Positions 10,077-20,247 of a DNA stretch of 64,000 bases are shown here, piece after piece. The stretch is taken from the NCBI GenBank assembly GCA_021732975.1, contig JAKFWC010000023.1, positions 1-64,000 of the forward strand, read 5' to 3'. This DNA is from Planctomycetaceae bacterium (GTDB lineage Bacteria > Planctomycetota > Planctomycetia > Planctomycetales > Planctomycetaceae). Positions within the stretch are counted from its first letter, which is position 1. Each line of letters begins with the position of its first letter. The translations under genes were made by a program, and so were the position numbers. The notes beneath the pieces were generated by a model. That model searched no databases. It saw only the letters and a program-made list of their open reading frames with translations, and was not told where the DNA came from.

Positions 10077-11684
10077 TCACTCGGTTTTTTCCGCCGATAA
10101 ACCGCTCAGCCATTTGATTTGTACGGCGGTGCTGGCCCGAGCGGGATCGTCGGGCAACGACATTTTCAGCGTTTCAATGGCTTCCGCGGTCTGGTTACGG
10201 GCGAGGTGACAATCGGCGAGGGCTTGCCGGGCACCCACGAGCCAGCGGCCACCGCGACGGTAACGCTTCAGATAATCCGACAGCAATTGTGTCGCCGATT
10301 CGAGCTGGTTCGAGTCGACCTTGCAGAGGCAACTCCAGTAGAACGCGTCTTCCGCAGCCCGGGCGTAGACCAGCGCCAATGTCGCATCCGGAGGCGGGGT
10401 GACTCCCAGTTGGCGGATGCTCACGTACTGGGCGATGGCGTCCGCATAGCGTCCCTGCAATTGCAACGTCCGTGTTTTCAATTGTCGCTGAGTGGGAACA
10501 GCGCGACGGCCTCCGGGCGCTTTATCATCATTATTCGCGGCGAACGGGGCCAGCAATGAAGATTGCGCCATTTGTAGAGCCCGCATGACCTCGGTCCGAT
10601 CGCGCGCATCCATCTCCGTACGGAGCAGCGGATCGACGAACCGCTCGATTTGCTCCAGCGTCTTGCCGGGGAAACTGGTGGCGACACGCTCGAAGACACT
10701 CGGTGCATCGCCGAGTTTTGCCGGCGGATCGTACAGCACGCAGAGTTGATCGCCCGGCAGCAATTGTTCGAGCCGCCACATCCGCGCCGACCAGCCCATC
10801 ACCGGCGTGAGGACACCGACCTGGGCCGATTGCAACTGTTCCACCGACGGTTCAAACGGCTGATCGGACCGTGCCGCCAATGGTGTCAACCATTCGGGAT
10901 GGGCGAGGATTTCTTCGAGCGTCGCCGGTTGGGTGATCCGGCCGGTTTTCGGCGCGTCACCATTTGGAATCGGCAATCCCAGCCGCGGATCGAAGAGATA
11001 CACCTTGCCATCGAGCAGGACACCCATCAACCACGGGGAGTCCGCTTCCAACGCACCAGATGGGTATAAGACCACGCTGTCGAGTCGTAACTGCCGCAGG
11101 ATTTCACCAAAGACCATGGCCCGGTCGAAGGGTCGCCCGCGACCGAAGACGAGGAGTTCGTAGAATCCCAGCGGCGGCGTGACTTCATCCTCTGCCAGCA
11201 GCGTGATATTGCGGCAAACCCACTCGAAGGCTTTGATGACGCGGTCGAGTTCCTTGTCCGTAGGCGAACCGACATGGTCGCCAATCTGCTTGGCAAAATA
11301 GCTGCTGCGGATATGCTGCCCGTCCTGGTTATCGTAGAGTTCTTTGTCCAGAAGTTCTCGGACATTCGCCGGAAGTAAGGCTTCCGGAATCGCGGGCGGA
11401 GTCAGCCCCGTCGGTTCGAGTTTGGCGCTTTTGACAGCACTCCACCAGTTGTTGAGCACCGAGACGGCATCATCGATCCGCGAATCGATGCCGAGGTTTT
11501 CCGGCTGCAACTGGTACAGCGCACTCTTAAGTTGGTCTTCGACTTCCGTAGCCACCGCGCGATTTGCGCTCGGAGTGGTGGCGGTGGGAGTCGGCGGCGC
11601 GGACTTCTTGCAACCGCAGAAGAGCAGCATCGCCAGTAAAACCCCGGTCGAGACCGCGACGGACCGATTCTCACCTCGAAACAT
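10077..11684 (-). CDS. Putative lipoprotein with transglutaminase-like region and TPR-like C-terminus
   Basis: Lipobox-like LLFCGCKK; EWVCRNITLL…GRGRPFDRAMVFGEILRQLRLDSVVLYP resembles a transglutaminase-like core. Confidence 0.55.
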   Translation of the reverse strand: MFRGENRSVAVSTGVLLAMLLFCGCKKSAPPTPTATTPSANRAVATEVEDQLKSALYQLQPENLGIDSRIDDAVSVLNNWWSAVKSAKLEPTGLTPPAIPEALLPANVRELLDKELYDNQDGQHIRSSYFAKQIGDHVGSPTDKELDRVIKAFEWVCRNITLLAEDEVTPPLGFYELLVFGRGRPFDRAMVFGEILRQLRLDSVVLYPSGALEADSPWLMGVLLDGKVYLFDPRLGLPIPNGDAPKTGRITQPATLEEILAHPEWLTPLAARSDQPFEPSVEQLQSAQVGVLTPVMGWSARMWRLEQLLPGDQLCVLYDPPAKLGDAPSVFERVATSFPGKTLEQIERFVDPLLRTEMDARDRTEVMRALQMAQSSLLAPFAANNDDKAPGGRRAVPTQRQLKTRTLQLQGRYADAIAQYVSIRQLGVTPPPDATLALVYARAAEDAFYWSCLCKVDSNQLESATQLLSDYLKRYRRGGRWLVGARQALADCHLARNQTAEAIETLKMSLPDDPARASTAVQIKWLSGLSAEKTE

Positions 11685-11797
11685 GAACGAACCACCCTTG
11701 CACGGCGAAAAGATGAACCGAACGAATTCCGAAATGATACGGAATCGGCTCTCTTACGTCGCGGGTGGCGGATTCTGCGAAGATGGCGGCGGAGAAA

Positions 11798-12649
11798 TCA
11801 CGCGGATTTTGCGGACCCGAAACTCAAAAACAGCGACCGCAACTGGCAGAGTTGCGCGATCAGGCGGGGAAGTTCGGTCAGCGGAACCTGATTCGGACCG
11901 TCGCTGAGGGCTTTTTCCGGTTCGGGATGCGTTTCCATGAAGACGCCATCCACTCCGCAAGCCACGGCGGCCCGTGCCAGGAACGGGACCATCGCCCGGT
12001 TCCCACCGGTGGTCGCACCGCCGGGAATCTGCACCGAATGCGTCGCATCGAAGATGACTGGCGTACCAAAGGCCTGCATCACGGGGACACAGCGGAAATC
12101 GTTGATCAACCGACCATAGCCGAACATGGTGCCGCGCTCGGTGAGCAACACGCGCGGGTTGCCGAAGGCTTCACACTTCCGAACCACATGCACCATGTCT
12201 TCCGGCGCGGTGAACTGTGGTTTTTTGACGTTCACCACGCCGCCGTTTTTCGCCGTGGCTTCGGCGACGGCTTCCACGAGGTCGGTCTGACGCGCGAGAA
12301 ACGCCGGGATTTGTACGATCTGACAAACTTCCGCTGCCGGCCCGGCTTGCTGCGGATCATGCACATCCGTGGTGACGGGCAGCCCCGTCTTCTCGCGGAC
12401 TTTGGCCAGAATCGCGAGCCCCTTCACCAACCCCGGCCCGCGGAAACTATCCACGCTCGTACGGTTGGCTTTGTCGAAGCTCGCTTTGAAGACGATCTGC
12501 AGTTTCTCTCGTGCGGACAACTCCGCCAGCGTGTCCGCGACCCGCATCACCAGGTCTTCGCTTTCAATGACGCACGGCCCGGCAATGAACAGTAGCGGTA
12601 ACCCGGTGCCGCACTGCCATTGTTGAACGTCCACAGGATTAGCAGGCAC
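11798..12649 (-). CDS. kdsA: 3-deoxy-8-phosphooctulonate (KDO-8-P) synthase
   Basis: [59 protein letters not shown]. Confidence 0.95.
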   Translation of the reverse strand: MPANPVDVQQWQCGTGLPLLFIAGPCVIESEDLVMRVADTLAELSAREKLQIVFKASFDKANRTSVDSFRGPGLVKGLAILAKVREKTGLPVTTDVHDPQQAGPAAEVCQIVQIPAFLARQTDLVEAVAEATAKNGGVVNVKKPQFTAPEDMVHVVRKCEAFGNPRVLLTERGTMFGYGRLINDFRCVPVMQAFGTPVIFDATHSVQIPGGATTGGNRAMVPFLARAAVACGVDGVFMETHPEPEKALSDGPNQVPLTELPRLIAQLCQLRSLFLSFGSAKSA

Positions 12650-12745
12650 GGGCGACTCCTTCCGCCGACACGATCTCGATCACGTTTCTTCGCAATATGA
12701 TCTATACCGCAACGGTATGGATTTCACCACCGGAAGTTTCGCAGG

Positions 12746-12778
12746 GGTGTTGTGCGCGGGAGACCCGCGCACAACACC
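12746..12778. repeat. Perfect 15-bp-stem palindrome GGTGTTGTGCGCGGG-AGA-CCCGCGCACAACACC
   Basis: Self-complementary; related sequence GTTGTGCGCGGGTCTCCC at about 42174-42191. Confidence 0.85.
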
Positions 12779-12782
12779 GGCG

Positions 12783-14582
12783 CTACTTCACCGCCGCGGC
12801 CGTTTCCGTTGCCAGCGTGACATCATAACACGCCATTTCTTCGGCATTGCGGACGAAGAGTTTACCGTGAGCGATGACCGGGTGGTTCCATGTCTTCCCG
12901 GTGAGGGCCGCGAATTTGCTGCGTTCGACGAACTCGTTGGGATTGGCTTCCACCAGGGCCACCTCGCCCGTCTCGGCTTGCACCAGCAGTAACTTCTGCG
13001 CTTTCAGCAGGACGACCTGACCGAAGCCGTATCGACCGCGTTTCCATTTGCGTTTGCCGGTTTCCAGATCGATGCACGAAAAAACGTTGCCATCGAAGCC
13101 GTACAGGTTTCCCTCAAACGCAATGAAGTCGTTGAAATTCGGCTTGATGTCGAGACTCTTCCAGACCTGTGTCGTTGACCATTTGTCGGCGTCGTGGGTG
13201 ACGCGAATCATCCGGCAACCTTCCATATTGCTGCCGATGAGAATGGTGTCGCCGATCACCAACGGTTGCAGGACGCGGAAGGCCTCCTTCATTGGCCATT
13301 CGTAATTCCACAGCACTTCGCCAGTGGCAGGATTCAGGCTCGTTAACCCGGCATCGGTCATGGAAAGAATTTGCTCGACTCCGGCAATCGTCGTAAGGTG
13401 TGGCGAACTGTAGGTGTGATCGCCCGGTCCTGCCTTCCAGCGTTCCTCTCCCGTGACGGCATCGTAAGCCAGCATCGCACTGCCCGGAGGACTGCCCAGC
13501 AGGACGACGACCAGATCGCCGACGATTAACGGCGACCCGGCAAAGCCCCACATCGGCACTTTCGCATCTGCCACCTTTGCTGCATCCGCCGACCAGATTT
13601 TTTCACCCGTCGCGGCTTGCAGGCAATTCAGCAATCCATTCGCTCCCAGCGAGTAAATCCGACCGTTGTGAAACGTCGGCGTCGCCCGCGGCCCAGCCCC
13701 GGCTACCACTTCCTCGAACCGCGACACATCGGTATGTGCCCACGCTTCGCGGCCATCCTTTGCCCAGTAACAGACCACCGCTTCATCGGCCCCCCGTTGT
13801 TCCTGCGTGAAAAGTCGATCTCCCACGACTGCGAAAGAGCCCCACCCCGGACCGATGCGTTGCTTCCAGACCAGCTTCGGCGGCGTGGACCAATCGGTGA
13901 TGAGCGACGTATTGTCGACGAGTCCGTCGCGGAGCGCTCCGCGAAAGCCGGGCCAATCGTTCGCTGCAAGTGTGATCGTTTCCGGTGTCACCACGGTCTC
14001 GGCGGCGATGGGAGCTTCGGTTCGCGCTTGTTTCGCTGCGAGAAAACGTTCTTCCGCCGTTGGCACCCACCGCCAACTGATCGCGGATTTCATATTCCCT
14101 TCGATGCCATCGAGACGGATCAATCCGAAGTAACCCCATGTGAGCAGCAACACGCACAGCAACCCGATTCGCCGGGACGGCCACGGCATACCCCGCGTGA
14201 TGACGAGCCAAACCACCCACACGGTGCAGATGGTGGGAACGCCGTATAAAAGCAGTCCAAAGGGCATCGTCTTGTCGGCGATTTTGGTCATCGCCAGGCC
14301 GACGACGACGGCCACCGTCAGGACCAGGAACCGATCGAACCACGGGGCACGACTGAAAAACAGCCACCAGAGGGCGAGCAGCCCGCCGCCAACAAAGGGT
14401 GCGTAGAACATGCTCATGAAGGCGACGTAGTCACCGGGGGCGATCCAACTGGGGATGAAGATCATGCCGAGCTGGATCGCGATGATGATCAGTGCGGGCC
14501 ACAGTCGCAGAGGACGGGGCGAAGAGCTGGTCGCGGGCAGAGTGACAGTCGAAGTTTCAACCGGGGACGAACCGTCGGACAT
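12783..14582 (-). CDS. Membrane-anchored PQQ/BamB-like beta-propeller protein
   Basis: N-terminal TM segments; repeats such as NCLQAATGEKIWSAD, MLAYDAVTGEERWKA, TSLNPATGEVLWNYEW. Confidence 0.85.
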   Translation of the reverse strand: MSDGSSPVETSTVTLPATSSSPRPLRLWPALIIIAIQLGMIFIPSWIAPGDYVAFMSMFYAPFVGGGLLALWWLFFSRAPWFDRFLVLTVAVVVGLAMTKIADKTMPFGLLLYGVPTICTVWVVWLVITRGMPWPSRRIGLLCVLLLTWGYFGLIRLDGIEGNMKSAISWRWVPTAEERFLAAKQARTEAPIAAETVVTPETITLAANDWPGFRGALRDGLVDNTSLITDWSTPPKLVWKQRIGPGWGSFAVVGDRLFTQEQRGADEAVVCYWAKDGREAWAHTDVSRFEEVVAGAGPRATPTFHNGRIYSLGANGLLNCLQAATGEKIWSADAAKVADAKVPMWGFAGSPLIVGDLVVVLLGSPPGSAMLAYDAVTGEERWKAGPGDHTYSSPHLTTIAGVEQILSMTDAGLTSLNPATGEVLWNYEWPMKEAFRVLQPLVIGDTILIGSNMEGCRMIRVTHDADKWSTTQVWKSLDIKPNFNDFIAFEGNLYGFDGNVFSCIDLETGKRKWKRGRYGFGQVVLLKAQKLLLVQAETGEVALVEANPNEFVERSKFAALTGKTWNHPVIAHGKLFVRNAEEMACYDVTLATETAAAVK

Positions 14583-14798
14583 CACAGAACTCCGATGCGA
14601 AGAAAAGACGCCCATTGTCGGTGCATTGTTGCAAGGCGGGTCTTTTCGTCAAGCGGGGTTCCCACCGCGGTAGACGCCCGGGGGTGATGTTGTGGAGAAT
14701 TTCATGATGATCTCCGCTTGCCGCTTAGCGAACTCCACCGCGTTCAACGAATTGCTTTCACAGCGTGAATCGAATTGACGAACGAACCGCCAAACAAC

Positions 14799-16067
14799 AT
14801 GACTACCATCGAATACCGCCTTGTATGGCTGACACGTCTGCTGGGTGCGGGGGTGTTGGCGCTCGTCGCGGTGACGTGGAAGTTGTGGACACCGCAGGAT
14901 GTCTTTCCTCGCGTGCCATTGTTTCGCTGGGCGCCCCCCGACTGGTGGGACTGGGCATCGCTGGCATTGATCATTGCTGGCGGGATCGGCTTGCTGATCC
15001 GTCCGCCGCGACACGTCCGCACCTTCGCCGCCACGTTAGCTTTCGGTCTCGCCATCGCCTTCGTGTGCGATCAACATCGCCTGCAACCGTGGGCGTGGCA
15101 ATTCTTCATCCTCGCGCTGCTGGTCGCTCTCGCCGACGATGCCCTGCTCTGGAACGGCTGGCAGTGGCTGACGATCAGCATTTATTTCTATTCGGCACTG
15201 TCGAAATTTGACGCACGGTTCCTGCACTTCATCGGAACAGCCTTCGCCGAGACAGCTCTCGGAGGATACGTCACGGGGGCCACATTGTATGTCATCAACT
15301 ATTACATTGTCTGGTTGTTTCCACTCGGTGAGTTGACCATCGCGATCCTGCTCGCAAATCCGCGCAGTCGCAAGTGGGGAATGTGGGCTGCCATCGGAAT
15401 GCACGGCTTCTTGTTGCAAATTCTCGGTCCATTCGGACTCAATCACAGCTACGGCGTGCTGATCTGGAATGTCGTGTTCATTGTTCAAGCGGCGATATTG
15501 TTTGTGCCGCGTGATCTCCCTTGGAGTCGCGAGACACTGGCCATCGATGTGCGCTCGACTCAACCGCTCCGATTCCGTGGGCGAAATCGTTGGGCCCGTC
15601 TTCTTCTGACAGTGGTGTTGCTTTGGCCGGCGACTTATCCATTCGGTCTCTGCGATGCCTGGCTGGGGTGGGCTGTTTATGTCGAGCCGTTTCCCGCAGG
15701 TTGGCTCGATACTATTGAATTCACACGGGCGCACGAGGCTGAGTCGCAACGGATTTTTGACGAAGGTCCGGATAAGGACGTTTCGATCAGTCGATGGTCA
15801 CTGCGCGAACTGAATGCTCCTGTCTATCCACATCTCCGCAGCACAGTCGCGGCGGCATTGGAATTATCCGAACATTACAACACTAGCGACATTGGCCTTC
15901 GTATCTATGTTCGCCAACGATGGGAAACCTGGTCATGGAATCTTGAGATCACCCTCGATAACGCTCACGAAATCCACGCCTACGCCCGGCGTTTCTGGTT
16001 CAACGCCTATCCCACATCCATGTACCGCCGCGCCGCGAAGGAACGGGCAATGAAGGATGATGGATGA
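14799..16067 (+). CDS. Multi-pass membrane protein, DoxX/HTTM-like
   Basis: Multiple hydrophobic segments; WQFFILALLVALADDALLWNGWQWLTISIYFYSALSKFD. Confidence 0.6.
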   Translation: MTTIEYRLVWLTRLLGAGVLALVAVTWKLWTPQDVFPRVPLFRWAPPDWWDWASLALIIAGGIGLLIRPPRHVRTFAATLAFGLAIAFVCDQHRLQPWAWQFFILALLVALADDALLWNGWQWLTISIYFYSALSKFDARFLHFIGTAFAETALGGYVTGATLYVINYYIVWLFPLGELTIAILLANPRSRKWGMWAAIGMHGFLLQILGPFGLNHSYGVLIWNVVFIVQAAILFVPRDLPWSRETLAIDVRSTQPLRFRGRNRWARLLLTVVLLWPATYPFGLCDAWLGWAVYVEPFPAGWLDTIEFTRAHEAESQRIFDEGPDKDVSISRWSLRELNAPVYPHLRSTVAAALELSEHYNTSDIGLRIYVRQRWETWSWNLEITLDNAHEIHAYARRFWFNAYPTSMYRRAAKERAMKDDG

Positions 16068-16131
16068 TCGTTGAGTGAATCGATGTTCTCCCTTCGTCAT
16101 TCTTCATTCCTCATTCTGCATTTTCCACCCC

Positions 16132-17460
16132 ATGCGTTGGCCTCTTCGATGGCAGTTGTTGGCTCCGATTGCGGCGCTGTTGAGCGCCGCAGTCGTGATC
16201 AATGCTGTCTATGCGGCGTGGTCGGCGACGGTGCGGCATGAGTCGCAGACGGCGGCCCGGCTGGCACAGGTGGCGTCCGTGCTGGGAGCCGCGAATTTTC
16301 CGTTGACGCCGTCGGTGTTGGAACGCTTGCAGAAACTGACCGGTGCTCACGCCGCTGTCTGGAATGACACAGAACAGCGTGTGACGGCGGCGACGATTCC
16401 GGTCGAGGACGCTGCTCCGTTGTTTGAACGGCCGCGGACCTCATCGGTAGTGACGGCCGGCGGGCAGCCTTACCGCGTGCTGTTGGTGCCGGCCCTCGGA
16501 TTGAACCGTGCGGAAACCTTGTTGCTGCTCTATCCGAATCAGGATCTCACGCGCGAACAACGCTCCGCCGCCTGGCCGGCGTTGCTCGTGGGATTGGTAA
16601 CGATCGGCGTGTTGTTGCCACTGACGGACATCGTCGCGCGACGCTTTGCCCGACGCATCGGCCGCGTGCAGGAGAAAGTCGCTGCAGTTGCGGCGGGAGA
16701 TTTCACCCCGCTCCTCGAAGTCGGCGCGGATGACGAACTGCGCGATCTCATTCGCGGCGTGAACGAAATGAGTGCCCGTCTCGCCGAGTTGCAGACCCGG
16801 ATCGAACGGGACGAACGGGCTCGGTTGCTCGCTCAGTTCACCGGCGGCCTTGCGCATCACTTTCGGAACGCGATTGCGGGAGCACGACTGGCTCTCGAAA
16901 TTCATCGCAAGCGCTGTGCCCTCACCGCGACCGATGAAAGCCTTGATGTGGCTTTGCGACAACTGTTGCTCGTCGAGCAACAGGTGCGCGGCGTGTTGAC
17001 GCTCGGCCGCAAAACACCGTTTGCCAGAACACCATGCGATATCGGCATTCTCACAAGATCGGTACTCGACTTGATTCGGCCTGCGGTGCAGCATGCGCAG
17101 ATCGTGTTGGAAACCGTGCTGCCGGACGAATCGATCATTGTGACGGTGGACAGCGATGGGGTCCGCGCGGCATTGTCGAATTTGCTGCTCAATGCGATCG
17201 AAGCCGCCGGACCGAGTGGCCGCGTGCGGTTCGTGTTGACGGTCGAAGAGAAAGCCGTGGCGTGGGACATCTTTGACAACGGACCAGGACCACCGGAACC
17301 GATTGCTGCAGAGATCGGCACGCCGTTCGTGACGGGAAAGCGGGATGGTGTCGGTTTGGGCTTGGCATTTGCTCGGCAGCTCGCAGAAGATCATCAGGGG
17401 CGGCTGGAGTGGAAACGCGAGGCAGCGGAGACACGGTTTCGGTGGGAGATTCCACGGTAG
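16132..17460 (+). CDS. Sensor histidine kinase (HAMP + HisKA/HATPase, NtrB-like)
   Basis: H-box FTGGLAHHFRNAIAGARLALEIH; N-box NLLLNAIEAA; G-boxes DNGPGPPE, KRDGVGLGLAFARQLAEDH. Confidence 0.9.
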   Translation: MRWPLRWQLLAPIAALLSAAVVINAVYAAWSATVRHESQTAARLAQVASVLGAANFPLTPSVLERLQKLTGAHAAVWNDTEQRVTAATIPVEDAAPLFERPRTSSVVTAGGQPYRVLLVPALGLNRAETLLLLYPNQDLTREQRSAAWPALLVGLVTIGVLLPLTDIVARRFARRIGRVQEKVAAVAAGDFTPLLEVGADDELRDLIRGVNEMSARLAELQTRIERDERARLLAQFTGGLAHHFRNAIAGARLALEIHRKRCALTATDESLDVALRQLLLVEQQVRGVLTLGRKTPFARTPCDIGILTRSVLDLIRPAVQHAQIVLETVLPDESIIVTVDSDGVRAALSNLLLNAIEAAGPSGRVRFVLTVEEKAVAWDIFDNGPGPPEPIAAEIGTPFVTGKRDGVGLGLAFARQLAEDHQGRLEWKREAAETRFRWEIPR

Positions 17461-17554
17461 AAATGACGAATGTCGAAAAATGTGTAGATTCAATCCGACA
17501 CGAGATCATCCGGGCGCTTTCTTTCGACATTCGGATTTCGACATTCGTCATTTC
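17460..17554. repeat. Inverted repeat GAAATGACGAATGTCGAAA … TTTCGACATTCGTCATTTC
   Basis: 19-bp arms (17460-17478 / 17536-17554), perfect; extra TTTCGACATTCGG at 17522-17534. Confidence 0.85.
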
Positions 17555-17577
17555 CTCGTTACTGAAGGTTTTGACCT

Positions 17578-18978
17578 TTGAAACACGTCCTTGTCATCGA
17601 CGATGAAGCCGCGATTTGCTGGGGATTCCAGCAGTTTCTGGGGGATGCCGGGCATACCGTGTCGATTGCCGGGACCGCGGAAGAGGGCTTGCGGGCGGCC
17701 GAGGGAGATGTGTTCGATGCGGTCGTGCTCGATGTCCGCCTGCCGGGGATGGATGGGTTGACGGCACTTGCGGAGTTTCGCCGGAGGTGGCCGAAGCTCC
17801 CGGTGACCGTCATGACAGCGTTCGGTGATCTCGATACGGCAGTGCAGGCAATCCAGCGCGGAGCGTTTGAGTATCTGACGAAACCGTTTTCCCTCGATCA
17901 AGCCGTGTCGGTCGTGGAGCGGGCCCTCGCGACCAATGGCGGCCCGACCGAAACGGCGTCGCGGGTGTTTGACGCCGAGAGCCCGCTGCTCGGTTCCTCG
18001 CCCGAGATGCAGCGTGTGTTTAAGGAAATCGCGCTGGCCGCCGCTTCCGATCTGCCCGTGCTCATCGGTGGGGAAACCGGCACGGGCAAAGAACTCGTCG
18101 CACGCGCGATTCATCGCCACGGTCGCCAGCACAAAGGGGCCTTTGTCCCCGTGTTTCTGGGGGCGTTGAATGAAGCCGTGATTGAAAGCGAGCTGTTCGG
18201 TCACGTCCGCGGGGCCTTCACCGGGGCGACGGATGACCGCACGGGATTGATTGCTCAAGCCACCGGAGGAACGTTGTTTCTCGATGAAATCGGCGATGCT
18301 CCGGCCGCCGTCCAGGTGAAGCTGTTGCGGTTTCTGGAAACGGGCGAGTTCTTTCCCGTGGGATCGAGTACACCGCGGCAAGCGACCGCGCGGGTCTTGG
18401 CAGCAACGCATCGTCGGTTGCCAGAACTCATCGAGGACGGGACGTTTCGCGAAGACCTCTATTTCCGCTTGCGTGGCTGGGAAATCGTCCTGCCGGCGCT
18501 GCGTGAACGGACGACGGACATTCCGCTCCTCACCGCAGCCTTCTGGAAACAGGCGTGTCCCGATCGCGGCGACTATAATTTATCCTCCGAGGTGCAGGCC
18601 GCTCTCGTCGAGCGCGTCTGGCCGGGAAATGTCCGTGAATTGAGGGCCACCATCGAGCGCGCCGCACTGTTGGCGCGAGGTGGTCCGCTCGTCGTGGAAC
18701 ATTTGCTGGCGGTGGATGCGAAATCCTCGGGATTGCCCGCTTTGCCACTCGATCAGGTGGTGACCGCGTGGATTCAACAACGGCTCGCGAACGGTGTGGC
18801 TGACGGCGACCTGTTACGATCGTTCTATGGTCTCGTTGAACCCCCCGTCTTGATCGCCGTCCTTTCGGCTTGTCATGGGAACCGCGCCGCCGCGGCGCGG
18901 ATGTTGGGAATCGACCGCACTACACTACGGTCCAAGTTGCGGGCTTACGGGCTGGATTCCGCGTCCGACGATGGCTGA
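17578..18978 (+). CDS. Sigma-54-dependent response regulator, NtrC family (receiver-AAA+-Fis)
   Basis: [12 protein letters not shown] receiver; [15 protein letters not shown] Walker [18 protein letters not shown]-terminal Fis-like [29 protein letters not shown]. Confidence 0.95.
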   Translation: MKHVLVIDDEAAICWGFQQFLGDAGHTVSIAGTAEEGLRAAEGDVFDAVVLDVRLPGMDGLTALAEFRRRWPKLPVTVMTAFGDLDTAVQAIQRGAFEYLTKPFSLDQAVSVVERALATNGGPTETASRVFDAESPLLGSSPEMQRVFKEIALAAASDLPVLIGGETGTGKELVARAIHRHGRQHKGAFVPVFLGALNEAVIESELFGHVRGAFTGATDDRTGLIAQATGGTLFLDEIGDAPAAVQVKLLRFLETGEFFPVGSSTPRQATARVLAATHRRLPELIEDGTFREDLYFRLRGWEIVLPALRERTTDIPLLTAAFWKQACPDRGDYNLSSEVQAALVERVWPGNVRELRATIERAALLARGGPLVVEHLLAVDAKSSGLPALPLDQVVTAWIQQRLANGVADGDLLRSFYGLVEPPVLIAVLSACHGNRAAAARMLGIDRTTLRSKLRAYGLDSASDDG

Positions 18979-19024
18979 CAGCGGTGATTTTCTCTCCACG
19001 CGGCGAGTTTCTCGCCAGCGTTCC

Positions 19025-19102
19025 GTGTGCGGTAGCCGTGTCGGCCGTGCGATGAACAGGCCGTTTTGCTCCCGCACACGGCCGGCACGGCCGTGGCACA
19101 CA
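19025..19102. repeat. TGTGC…GCACA palindrome family (CGGCCGTG arms)
   Basis: TGTGCGGTAGCCGTGTCGGCCGTGCG … CACACGGCCGGCACGGCCGTGGCACACA; compare 40688-40764. Confidence 0.75.
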
Positions 19103-19115
19103 GAACATCACTCTG

Positions 19116-19131
19116 TGGCACTCCATTTGCA
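19116..19131 (+). promoter_or_regulatory. Sigma-54 (-24/-12) promoter TGGCAC-TCCAT-TTGCA
   Basis: Exact match to the TGGCAC-N5-TTGCA consensus, 43 bp upstream of ATG 19175; adjacent upstream gene is an NtrC-type activator. Confidence 0.8.
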
Positions 19132-19174
19132 TTTCGGAGCGGTGTCCCTCGTACCGTCTCTCTGGAACCGACTC

Positions 19175-20197
19175 ATGCCCCAGCGCCTGCCAATGTCTCG
19201 CTCCCGCCATGGTTTCACGTTGATTGAACTCCTCGTGGTGATCGCGATCATCGCGATCCTCATTGCGCTGCTATTGCCCGCGGTGCAGCAGGCGCGGGAA
19301 GCCGCCCGGCGGACGCAGTGCAAGAATCATCTCAAGCAGGTTGCTTTGGCGATTCACAACTACGAATCGTCGTTCACGATGTTGCCCCCGAGTGTGTGTC
19401 TCGATCTTGGCCCGGCAGTCACCGGGAACAATGGGGCGTGGTCGATTCACGGCCGCATCCTGCCGTATCTCGATCAGGCGAGTCTACAGAATCTGGTTGA
19501 TCCCACGATCGCCTGGGACTTTCAGTTGGCCATCAACGGGATCAAGATTCCGGTCTATTCTTGTCCCTCGGATCCCAACAGTGAGCGGATCCGCGACACG
19601 GGAGTGGGGCGTCCGCTGTTGTTTCCCACAACGTACGGTTTCGTCTACGGTACTTGGTTCGTATTCGATCCGGTTACGAAGACGACTGGCGATGGTGCAT
19701 TCGCCCCGAATGCTCGACATCGGATGGCCTCGTTCACCGATGGGACATCCAATACGATGATGGTCGCCGAGGTCAAAGCCTGGACGCCGTATCGTCGCAA
19801 TGGTGGTCCGGGGGCAGCGGCCATTCCGACAACATCCACTTGGGCGACTGTTGTGGCTTCCGGAATGGAGTTCAAGGATACCGGACATACCGAATGGCCA
19901 GATGGCCGCGTGCATCACGAAGGCGTCACGACGGTATTCGGGCCGAACGCCCAGGTCGGTTGCAGCAACGGAGCTGTGAACTATCTGGAATGCGACTATA
20001 ACTCGTGGCAGGAAGGGAAGAACGGCTTGACGGGTTCGCCAACCTATGCGGCAATCACGTCCCGTAGTTTCCACGAAGGAATGGTGCAAGCCGCGATGAT
20101 GGATGGCACCGTGCGGGCCATCAGCGAGAACATCGATCTCGGCATCTGGCGCGCCCTCGGCACTCGCGCCGGCGGCGAAGTCGTCAGTGAATTCTAA
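19175..20197 (+). CDS. DUF1559 domain-containing prepilin-like protein (N-terminal methylation motif)
   Basis: [56 protein letters not shown]-terminal H-EGxxxAxMDGTVRxIS motif. Confidence 0.95.
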   Translation: MPQRLPMSRSRHGFTLIELLVVIAIIAILIALLLPAVQQAREAARRTQCKNHLKQVALAIHNYESSFTMLPPSVCLDLGPAVTGNNGAWSIHGRILPYLDQASLQNLVDPTIAWDFQLAINGIKIPVYSCPSDPNSERIRDTGVGRPLLFPTTYGFVYGTWFVFDPVTKTTGDGAFAPNARHRMASFTDGTSNTMMVAEVKAWTPYRRNGGPGAAAIPTTSTWATVVASGMEFKDTGHTEWPDGRVHHEGVTTVFGPNAQVGCSNGAVNYLECDYNSWQEGKNGLTGSPTYAAITSRSFHEGMVQAAMMDGTVRAISENIDLGIWRALGTRAGGEVVSEF

Positions 20198-20247
20198 TCG
20201 CCCCAGAAGCCCACCCATTCTTATGGGTGGGTCTGTTCATCAACCAT

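Noticed and set aside
16441-17493. 350-aa minus-strand ORF antisense to the histidine kinase
   Set aside because: Sense strand has all kinase boxes; antisense composition (H/R/Q-rich) is typical of GC-rich shadow ORFs.
17548-18411. 287-aa minus-strand ORF antisense to the NtrC regulator
   Set aside because: Shadow ORF over a clearly functional AAA+ regulator.
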